NCBI GenBank assembly: GCA_015069205.1 | Contig: SVIZ01000006.1 | Coordinates: forward strand, 124,001 to 188,000 | Reading direction: 5' to 3' | Source of the DNA: Oscillospiraceae bacterium | GTDB lineage: Bacteria; Bacillota; Clostridia; Saccharofermentanales; Saccharofermentanaceae | DNA length: 64,000 nt | Shown here: one piece after another, positions 35,946 to 42,608 of the stretch | Layout of the letters: each line of letters begins with the position of its first letter | Position numbering within the stretch: position 1 is the stretch's first letter | The notes under the pieces: model-generated | What the model was told of the DNA's origin: nothing | Seen by the model: only the letters and a program-made list of their open reading frames with translations | Databases searched by the model: none | Program-made: the position numbers and the translations under genes

Positions 35946-36643
35946 TAGTTTCTCCCCTTCTCGATCTTATAACCCTGGCCGAAGATAACTTTTATGTATC
36001 TCGGTTCATTGGGTGTGATCTCAACCTTTTCTCTAAGATGTCTGATATGTACCGCAACGGTGTTTTCGCCTGCTGACAAAGCGCTTTCGCCCCATACCTT
36101 GCTGTATATCTCTTTGGGCGAGAAGACTTTGCCGGGATATTCCATAAGCAGCTTTAATATGTCGAACTCTGTGGGGGTGAGGCTGACGGCGTTTCCGTCT
36201 ACCGTAACGGTCTTGGTGGTGTCATCAAGTTCGATCCCGCCGACCGTAAGAAGTTCTTTGGCAGCTGTTCCTGAGCCGAGCTTGGTGTAGCGTCTGAGCT
36301 GTGATCCTACTCTTGCGGCAACCTCCAGGGGGTTAAAGGGCTTGGTGATATAATCATCAGCCCCTATGTTAAGTCCCAATATCTTGTCCTGGTCCTCTGA
36401 CTTCGCGGTTAAGAGGATGATGGGCATATTGAACTTCTCCCTGATCTTTGCCATCGCTGTTATCCCGTCCATTTGCGGCATCATGATATCCATCAGTATG
36501 AGATGTATGTCTTCCTTCTCAACAAGTTCTGTTGCTTCGACACCGTTAAATGCCTCGAAAAGCCTGTAATCCGGATTCTGCAGGTAGATCTTCAGAGCGT
36601 TTACGATATCTTTGTCGTCATCACAAATGAGAATGTTATACAT
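35945..36643 (-). CDS. OmpR/PhoB family response regulator
   Basis: The 232-residue regulator has a receiver domain (ILICDDDKDIVNAL, phosphoacceptor Asp in LILMDIMMPQMDG, Lys in DDYITKPFNPLEV) and an OmpR winged helix (LTPTEFDILKLLMEYPG, VAVHIRHLREKVE, VIFGQGYKIE). The track start at 36655 is a GTG inside the GGGGGG ribosome binding site; the ATG at 36643 (MYNILICDD) is better. It is the cognate partner of the kinase at 34023-35945. Confidence 0.94.
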   Translation of the reverse strand: MYNILICDDDKDIVNALKIYLQNPDYRLFEAFNGVEATELVEKEDIHLILMDIMMPQMDGITAMAKIREKFNMPIILLTAKSEDQDKILGLNIGADDYITKPFNPLEVAARVGSQLRRYTKLGSGTAAKELLTVGGIELDDTTKTVTVDGNAVSLTPTEFDILKLLMEYPGKVFSPKEIYSKVWGESALSAGENTVAVHIRHLREKVEITPNEPRYIKVIFGQGYKIEKGRN

Positions 36644-36787
36644 GTTTCCCCCCACACTGTTTCAAGATAATGAAATTCTACGGATAAAAGCCTTAATATC
36701 AAATGACTTAATTCCTTAAGATTTGATTAAGTCTGCAAGTTTATGGCAAAATATCCCCTGAAAAAAATAATATAAGGTAAAAGATAA

Positions 36788-37336
36788 ATGCTGTACATAA
36801 TAAGACACGGAAAAACTGACTGGAATCTTAAGCATAAGCTTCAGGGAAAGACGGATATCCCGCTAAATGACATGGGCCGCGATATGGCTAAAGAAGCAGG
36901 GGAGCTCTATAAGGACATCAATTTTGATATCTGCTTTTGTTCTCCTCTGGTAAGAGCCAGAGAGACCGCCGAGCTCCTGCTTCAGGGAAGGGATATCCCC
37001 GTGATAATAGACGAAAGGCTTACAGAGATGGGCTTTGGTATCTATGAAGGCACCGAAAATGTTTTCGAAAAGCCTGAGTGTCCCGTAAGAGAACTTTTCT
37101 TTAATCCGGCATCCTATAAACCTGTCGGAGGTGCTGAAAGCCTTGAAAGTCTTATCTCCAGGACAGGTGAATTCCTGAATGAAAAGGTCTGGCCGCTCAT
37201 GGATGAAGGCAAGGATGTCCTGATAGTAGGCCATGGCGCCATGAATTCGGCGATCATCGGACAGATAAGGAATACTCCCCTTGAAAAATTCTGGGCTGAA
37301 GGCATTGAAAACTGCCGCCTGATAAAGCTCCTATAA
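36788..37336 (+). CDS. Histidine phosphatase (phosphoglycerate mutase-like) family protein
   Basis: The 182-residue protein begins MLYIIRHGKTDWN with the catalytic RHG motif, and carries FCSPLVRARETAELL, the acid/base region ERLTEMGFGIYEG and VGHGAMNSAIIG with the second histidine. It is likely a cofactor-independent-length phosphatase (broad substrates, like CobC or PhoE-type) rather than a glycolytic mutase, which is longer. It stands alone; the neighbours give no hint of substrate. Confidence 0.9.
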   Translation: MLYIIRHGKTDWNLKHKLQGKTDIPLNDMGRDMAKEAGELYKDINFDICFCSPLVRARETAELLLQGRDIPVIIDERLTEMGFGIYEGTENVFEKPECPVRELFFNPASYKPVGGAESLESLISRTGEFLNEKVWPLMDEGKDVLIVGHGAMNSAIIGQIRNTPLEKFWAEGIENCRLIKLL

Positions 37337-37362
37337 ATAGGAGCGACCACCCCGAAGGGTGG
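37327..37362 (+). repeat. Two hairpins at the end of the histidine phosphatase gene
   Basis: GCTCCTA-TAAA-TAGGAGC includes the stop codon in its loop; it is followed by CCACCC-CGAA-GGGTGG. No T-run follows, so these are not a standard terminator. The 195-base gap 37337-37531 shows nothing else. Confidence 0.5.
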
Positions 37363-37531
37363 CCGCAAATATGGGGATAATAGGAATAGAAAAATGTCTT
37401 TGTTGATATTTGAAGTATAGTTTATTTAGGCTTGTATTTCAATGACCTATATTAAATGTTGTATTAATGTAATTTGAAAAGAATGTGAAGGTTTTTATCG
37501 TTATATTAACGAAATTTACACCTTATTCTTA

Positions 37532-39055
37532 TTATTGCGGCCGGCTTCCTCTATCACCTCCCGGAAAAGCACCGGGATCACCGCCCGGCATCATTCCGCC
37601 GGGACCAAAACCTGAACCTCCGCCGGAGATATTGTCCTCAAGTACTATTGTCTCTTCGTAATTTCCTGCCGTAAAGGTATAGTTATTGCCTGTGACAAGC
37701 TCCGGACTGCTGATAAGCACTGTCTGGTAAGAACAATCTGCCGTTACCTTTATTATTTCATTTCCTGAAGGATCTGTAACACAGATCTCGGTCCCTTCGG
37801 ACTGGCTTCCTGTATTTATAAGCATTGTACCCTGTGAAGCGCTTGTAAAGTTCGTTGCCATACCTGATGCACCTGCCATTACTACTGTACCGCCTGTGAT
37901 AACAGCGTTTCCGTTGACATCCAGGGAACCGTTGCCGCTTCTGGTAGGACCCATAACAACAAGCGTTCCGCCGTTCATCTCAAATGAACCGTTGGAATCT
38001 ATGCCGTCTCCTTCAGTTCTTACATAGAGCTCGCCGCCATTGATCACCAGTGTTGTGGCACTGTCTGCCTGCATTGTCTCACCAGATGGAGATACCGCAT
38101 TTATTGCATCGTCTGATGAGACTATTGAGATGCTGCCGCCGTTAAGCGTTATGTTCCGGGCTTCTATGCCTTCGTAGGAATTTGTTATGTTTACCGTGCC
38201 GTCATCTATCTGAAGTGAAGAAACAGCTGTCAGGCCGTCATCTCCTGCATCGATAGTTATATTTCCGGATGAGACGAAAATATATCCCTTTGACTCATCT
38301 TCATCGTTGTCAGACTGGATGCCGTCTTTTCCGCAGGTGATATTAACATCCGCATTCTGTACGGATACGGAATCCTTTCCCTGAATGCCGTCCTTTTCAC
38401 TTGTTACGGTAACCGTGCCGCCTGTGACCATGATGTCATCCTTGCCGACGATGCCGTGTCCGGTTGATTCGACATTAAGAGATCCGGAACCGTTGATCGT
38501 AAGATCTGTTTTCGCGAAGATCGCACCGTCAACACTGTTGTCATCCTTGGAATCGAACTCGCCGGTGTTTGCCAGAAGGTTCTCTGTACCGTCTTCCAAA
38601 GTGATATAGACATTATCGGCATTAAGGCAGTAGAGAGCTGCATAATCGGATGACGTGATGTTTGCATTCTTCAGTACGATCCTTATATCATCTGAATCTC
38701 CGGCATCGACTACTATATATCCGTCATCCAGAGTTCCTGTGAATACATAAGTACCTTTGCCCTTGATCGTGATAACAGAACCGTCAATCTGAACTGAAGA
38801 TGAATCTGTTACGGCAGAAGAACCCGTAAGTGTAATGGTCTCTGATTCCGTTTCATCGTAACCTGTCTCAAGGTCCTTATCCGTGAAAGCCTCTTCCGAG
38901 GTGATCGATGTCGAGGCAGCAGTTGATTCCGGTGATGAAGTGCTTGTAGTTCCTGATGCCGAAGTTGTCCCGGAACATGCTGTAAGTGTGGTGACTAAAA
39001 GTGCGCCTGCTGCAAGCATTGCCAAAATCTTATGATCTGTCTTAAAACGTTTCAT
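37532..39055 (-). CDS. Cthe_2159-like beta-helix lipoprotein (carbohydrate-binding domain, DUF4353)
   Basis: The 507-residue product has a lipoprotein signal (lipobox LTAC, cysteine about residue 27), a Ser/Thr-rich linker, and a right-handed beta-helix-like body built of repeating turns (for example GSVITIKGKGTYVFTGTLDDG, NITIDAGDDGLTAVSSLQI, GTVNITNSYEGIEA). The C-terminus is Gly/Pro/Met-rich (GGMMPGGDPGAFPGG). Cthe_2159 of Clostridium thermocellum, the family namesake, is reported to bind plant polysaccharide and calcium. Here the gene is the last of a module with DUF4956 and VTC-type polyphosphate polymerase genes, 26 bases after DUF4956. Its role in that module is unknown. Confidence 0.82.
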   Translation of the reverse strand: MKRFKTDHKILAMLAAGALLVTTLTACSGTTSASGTTSTSSPESTAASTSITSEEAFTDKDLETGYDETESETITLTGSSAVTDSSSVQIDGSVITIKGKGTYVFTGTLDDGYIVVDAGDSDDIRIVLKNANITSSDYAALYCLNADNVYITLEDGTENLLANTGEFDSKDDNSVDGAIFAKTDLTINGSGSLNVESTGHGIVGKDDIMVTGGTVTVTSEKDGIQGKDSVSVQNADVNITCGKDGIQSDNDEDESKGYIFVSSGNITIDAGDDGLTAVSSLQIDDGTVNITNSYEGIEARNITLNGGSISIVSSDDAINAVSPSGETMQADSATTLVINGGELYVRTEGDGIDSNGSFEMNGGTLVVMGPTRSGNGSLDVNGNAVITGGTVVMAGASGMATNFTSASQGTMLINTGSQSEGTEICVTDPSGNEIIKVTADCSYQTVLISSPELVTGNNYTFTAGNYEETIVLEDNISGGGSGFGPGGMMPGGDPGAFPGGDRGSRPQ

Positions 39056-39081
39056 GTTGTTTCTCCTTTCATTTCCGGCTG

Positions 39082-39762
39082 TTAAAGCTGGTCTGTGTTC
39101 TGAATCTGATATTCCGCAAGGGAGATCTCGAGATTGCCGTTCCTTGTGCGGAGCTGGTCTATGAATTCTTTCTCGATCGAAGGATCGGTGAGGACTATCT
39201 CATAACTGAGTTTATAGAGCGAACCCATATTGCTGGTCTTTACCTGTTTTAACTTGTAGGACTTAGTGTATTTTTCAAGGAATTCATCGAATACATCCGA
39301 ATAGTTAAGGTTTTCCGGGATCGTTATCTTAAGGATCTTACGGGTGCTCTTTTTCCCGTCCGCCGAAAACCTTGAGTACATGAGTATCGCAAGACCTATG
39401 AGGCAGGTGAAGAGGGCGGCATATCCGATATATCCCATTCCCATGATGAGACCCATTCCCATGACTGCAAAGATCGCACCGATCTCTCTTGCCGTTCCCG
39501 GTGCCGACCTGAACCTTACGAGGCTGAACGTTCCGGCTACTGCAACGCCTGCACCGATATTGCCGTTGACCATGAGGATGACCACGCAGATAACTGCCGG
39601 GAGTATCGCAAGAGTCATGACAAAGCTCTTGGTGTAGTCATTGCGGTATGTGTGGATCAGGGCCATGATCCCGCCGAGCACAAGAGACACAAGGACGAGA
39701 ATGATGAATACTAAAGGTGTTATTCCTGTTGAAGGGATTATCGAATTAAAAAGATTAAGCAT
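39082..39762 (-). CDS. DUF4956 membrane protein
   Basis: The 226-residue product has four or five membrane helices in the first 135 residues, a family signature GNIGAGVAVAGTFSLVRFRS followed by APGTAREIGAIF, and a soluble C-terminal domain (about 140-226). The fold and function of DUF4956 are not established. It is commonly encoded with VTC-domain proteins. Its start overlaps the VTC stop by 8 bases, showing translational coupling, so a joint role at the membrane is likely; a channel or docking subunit for polyphosphate is a guess only. Confidence 0.88.
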   Translation of the reverse strand: MLNLFNSIIPSTGITPLVFIILVLVSLVLGGIMALIHTYRNDYTKSFVMTLAILPAVICVVILMVNGNIGAGVAVAGTFSLVRFRSAPGTAREIGAIFAVMGMGLIMGMGYIGYAALFTCLIGLAILMYSRFSADGKKSTRKILKITIPENLNYSDVFDEFLEKYTKSYKLKQVKTSNMGSLYKLSYEIVLTDPSIEKEFIDQLRTRNGNLEISLAEYQIQNTDQL

Positions 39763-40480
39763 AGTAAACGTTCCTTTCCGGATATTGATCTGCTATCAAA
39801 TGTTCTTTGTAGTAAGTTCCGTATTTTGAATAGGTGACTTTCCGTATATTGTTCTCACTTAAGAAATGCGCCATCCACATAGGCATTGCGCCCGATATCT
39901 TTATTTCCATAAGTGTTGTGCCTGAAGGAAGAAGTGAGTGTCCCCATATATCGCTTCCGAGATCGAGTTCGGTATTTCTTGCGAGTATGTTCTCATCAAG
40001 TGTCAGTCTGAATCCCGGATCTTCCTTATCGAAATATGCTTCGCGTTCGTAACTGATAAATGCCTTTGCCTCTATGCCTTCGTAAAACCTGAGAAAGTAA
40101 TCTATCTCAGATGTGATCTGGTTCTTAAAAGGAATCTCTTTCCTTTTATCTATCCAGTCGCAGGCAGCCGTCTTGGGGATTGCAACACGTCTTTTATAGA
40201 CGACGCTTTCAAACTTCTTTTTGATCTCGACGAAGACCACATCACTCTCATCTGTTCTCTGATAGGACCTTACTCTCAGCTTCTCTTTGTAGACCGGGTG
40301 ATCCAATGAGTCTCTTATGAGCCTGAAACTGTCCGTGTCGTAGTAGATGTTCCTGATCGTTGTCCTTCCAAACTGATCGAGCACTAATCTGTCTTTCGTC
40401 TCTTCCAGAAGTTCTTTTTTCTGAGAGGGCGTGAGAAAGAATTTATATTCATATCTTTCGAAAACATCCTGGTATGACAT
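39755..40480 (-). CDS. VTC-domain polyphosphate polymerase
   Basis: The 241-residue protein is a stand-alone VTC domain, the tunnel-fold catalytic domain that in yeast Vtc4 makes polyphosphate from ATP. The basic and acidic tunnel residues are in place: ERYEYKFFL, EKLRVRSYQR, VFVEIKKKF, VYKRRVAIP, ISYEREAY, RLTLDENI, TLMEIKISG and TYSKYGTYY. It lacks membrane helices and the SPX sensor of the eukaryotic protein. It is first in the VTC-DUF4956-lipoprotein unit, preceded by GAGG and a large hairpin. Activity on polyphosphate is predicted by family only; other tunnel enzymes act on different triphosphates. Confidence 0.9.
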   Translation of the reverse strand: MSYQDVFERYEYKFFLTPSQKKELLEETKDRLVLDQFGRTTIRNIYYDTDSFRLIRDSLDHPVYKEKLRVRSYQRTDESDVVFVEIKKKFESVVYKRRVAIPKTAACDWIDKRKEIPFKNQITSEIDYFLRFYEGIEAKAFISYEREAYFDKEDPGFRLTLDENILARNTELDLGSDIWGHSLLPSGTTLMEIKISGAMPMWMAHFLSENNIRKVTYSKYGTYYKEHLIADQYPERNVYYA

Positions 40481-40493
40481 GATTTTTAAACCT

Positions 40494-40537
40494 CGTTTAA
40501 GTTTGTTGCCCTAATCTTAGGGTGCAAACTTAAAACG
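40494..40537. promoter_or_regulatory. Long hairpin in the VTC operon leader
   Basis: The DNA forms CGTTT-AAGTTTG-TTG-CCCTAA-TC-TTAGGG-TG-CAAACTT-AAAACG, with near-complete pairing over 44 bases. On the minus strand its 3' base abuts the GAGG ribosome binding site of the VTC gene (14 bases before ATG). It may control translation, or be an operator for the divergent regulator. Confidence 0.6.
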
Positions 40538-40578
40538 GACTTTAAAGCAAACGCATGAAAATTGAGTGAAAGGAAACT

Positions 40579-40628
40579 GACACCGCAAACTGTTGAAATG
40601 GTAATATTTAATAAGTGAATGCGGTGTC
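40579..40628. repeat. Inverted repeat flanking the divergent response-regulator promoter region
   Basis: GACACCGCA (40579-40587) and TGCGGTGTC (40620-40628) are perfect 9-base arms separated by 32 AT-rich bases that probably hold a promoter for the response regulator. An operator or a cruciform-like site are both possible. Confidence 0.5.
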
Positions 40629-40652
40629 TCATAAGTTATAAGAGGTATAAGT

Positions 40653-41327
40653 ATGAGAATTCTTTTGGCAGAAGACGAGAGATCTTTATCTAAAGCTCTG
40701 AAAGCGATACTTACTAAGAGCAACTATTCCGTTGACTGTGTTTTCGACGGTGAAGAAGCCGTCTCATATGCTATGGCGAGTGAATATGATCTTGTGATTA
40801 TGGATATCATGATGCCGAAGCAGGACGGAATATCCGCATTAAAGGAGATCAGGTCAAAAGGCAACAGTGTTCCTGTTCTTATGCTCACCGCCAAAGCTGA
40901 GATCGATGATAAAGTCGAAGGACTGGATTCAGGTGCCAATGACTATCTGACAAAGCCTTTTGCGACAAAAGAGCTCCTGGCAAGGATAAGAGTGCTTACA
41001 AGACAGCCTCAGTCTGCAGGCGACAACATCTTAAAGTTCGGAAATCTTACACTGGACAGGGGAAGCTTCGAGCTCTCTTCTCCCAAGGGAAAATACAGAC
41101 TTGCCGGCAAGGAATTCCAGATGATGGAAATGCTTATGATGAATCCCGGGATACTTATATCGACGGAGAAGTTCATGGATAAGATATGGGGCATTGATTC
41201 TGAAGCAGATATCAGCACGGCATGGACGTATATATCGTATTTAAGAAAGAAGCTTACCGCTCTGGAAGCTGATGTCCAGATAAAGGCAGTAAGAAATTCC
41301 GGTTATACTCTGGAGGCGGTCAAATGA
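40653..41327 (+). CDS. OmpR family response regulator divergent from the VTC module
   Basis: The 224-residue regulator has a receiver domain (ILLAEDERSLSKAL, Asp in LVIMDIMMPKQDG, Lys in NDYLTKPFATKEL) and an OmpR winged helix (RLAGKEFQMMEMLMMNPG, AWTYISYLRKKL, VRNSGYTLEAV). It is the partner of the kinase that follows with a 4-base ATGA overlap. Divergent placement from the VTC operon across a 172-base region with two dyads suggests it controls that operon. Confidence 0.93.
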   Translation: MRILLAEDERSLSKALKAILTKSNYSVDCVFDGEEAVSYAMASEYDLVIMDIMMPKQDGISALKEIRSKGNSVPVLMLTAKAEIDDKVEGLDSGANDYLTKPFATKELLARIRVLTRQPQSAGDNILKFGNLTLDRGSFELSSPKGKYRLAGKEFQMMEMLMMNPGILISTEKFMDKIWGIDSEADISTAWTYISYLRKKLTALEADVQIKAVRNSGYTLEAVK

Positions 41328-42589
41328 TCAGTAAACTCCGCAGAAAATTCATAATCATATCCATGCTGTCGGTTACTTTGGTGCTTACGGTTCTGATCGC
41401 AGCCATCAATATCTTTAACTACCGTAAAGTAATCAATAATGCTGATGATGTCCTCAATATACTTGAAGCCAACGAAGGTGAGTTTCCGCCCGATACGAAT
41501 CCCGATCCTCCAAGAGACGGGCAGTTTGGAGACCATGGCGGCGGTAGAAAAGATCATGGCGGAGAGATGTCTCCCGAGATGAGATTCGAAGTGAGATTTT
41601 TTACGATCACTTTTGATAAGAACGGCAATGTCACTGAGATCGACACGGGAAAGATAGCAGCTGTTGACACTTCAAATGCAAGAGCTCTTGCCGAATCTGT
41701 ATATGCGGGCGGTAAGACCAAAGGTTTTGAAGGTGATTACAGATTCAGAAGAAGTGAATACGGCGATGAGACACTGATCGTTTTTTACGACTGCGGAAGA
41801 AGTCTTGATAATGCAAGATCTTTTCTGGGAATAAGTGCAGTCATCTCCCTGATCGGACTGCTCGTAGTTTTCGTATTAATAGCAGTATCTTCAAAAGCCG
41901 TTATAAGACCTGTTGCCGAAGCTTATGAAAAGCAGAAGAGATTCATCACCGATGCGGGCCATGAACTCAAGACGCCTCTGGCAGTTATCAATGCTGACTG
42001 TGATGTGCTTGAATTAGAGGACCAGGACGGTGAAAACGAATGGCTCTCGGACATAAGAAAGCAGACAGAAAAACTTACGGTGCTGACCGAAAGGCTTATC
42101 TATCTTGCAAAGACAGAAGAAGGCTCTAAAACAGAACTTGTTAAAATTGATTTCCCGTTGTCGGATGTTTTATCGGAGGAGACAGATTCCTTCAAAGGGC
42201 TTGCGAGATCTTCAGGTAAAACAATAGAGACAGATATTGCTTCAGGAATCACATACAATGGTGACCAGAAAGCAATTGCAGAACTGATATCGATCCTTAT
42301 TGATAATGCGGTCAAGTATTCTCCTGAAGAAAGCACGATAAAAGTCTCGCTAAAAAAGAATAATTCAAAAGTAATGCTTTCCGTGAGCAACGATACAAAA
42401 GAGACCATGTCAAAAGAAGACCTTGCCCACATGTTTGACAGGTTCTACAGAACTGATAAGTCGAGAAATTCAGAGACCGGAGGATACGGGATCGGCCTTT
42501 CAATAGCAAAAGGGATTACTGAATCTCACGGCGGCAGGATCTATGCATCCGGAAGTGAAAAAGAGATAACAATAACGGCTGAACTTTGA
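41324..42589 (+). CDS. Sensor histidine kinase, two-helix type, divergent from the VTC module
   Basis: The 421-residue kinase has membrane helices at about 10-32 and 165-190, an extracellular loop with a His/Gly/Asp-rich patch (FGDHGGGRKDHGGEMSPEM), a HisKA domain (FITDAGHELKTPLAVINADCDV) and a HATPase domain (GGYGIGLSIAKGITESHGG). The His/Asp-rich patch might bind a metal ion. There is no clear HAMP domain. It forms a pair with the regulator at 40653-41327. Confidence 0.92.
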   Translation: MISKLRRKFIIISMLSVTLVLTVLIAAINIFNYRKVINNADDVLNILEANEGEFPPDTNPDPPRDGQFGDHGGGRKDHGGEMSPEMRFEVRFFTITFDKNGNVTEIDTGKIAAVDTSNARALAESVYAGGKTKGFEGDYRFRRSEYGDETLIVFYDCGRSLDNARSFLGISAVISLIGLLVVFVLIAVSSKAVIRPVAEAYEKQKRFITDAGHELKTPLAVINADCDVLELEDQDGENEWLSDIRKQTEKLTVLTERLIYLAKTEEGSKTELVKIDFPLSDVLSEETDSFKGLARSSGKTIETDIASGITYNGDQKAIAELISILIDNAVKYSPEESTIKVSLKKNNSKVMLSVSNDTKETMSKEDLAHMFDRFYRTDKSRNSETGGYGIGLSIAKGITESHGGRIYASGSEKEITITAEL

Positions 42590-42606
42590 GTTCAGCCGCT
42601 TTGCTT
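42576..42606. terminator. Terminator overlapping the kinase stop codon
   Basis: CGGCTGAACT-TTG-AGTTCAGCCG is a perfect 10-bp stem; the kinase TGA lies in it. It is followed by CTTTGCTTTA on the plus strand. It lies 10 bases from the end of the convergent esterase-GH43 gene and may serve both. Confidence 0.7.
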
Positions 42607-42608
42607 TA

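Noticed and set aside
34023-36643. Functional link between this two-component pair and the VTC module
   Set aside because: It is more than 0.8 kb away with a histidine phosphatase gene between, and another two-component pair is directly divergent from the VTC operon.
37327-37362. Terminator after the histidine phosphatase gene
   Set aside because: Two hairpins are present, but no T-run follows them; listed as repeats instead.
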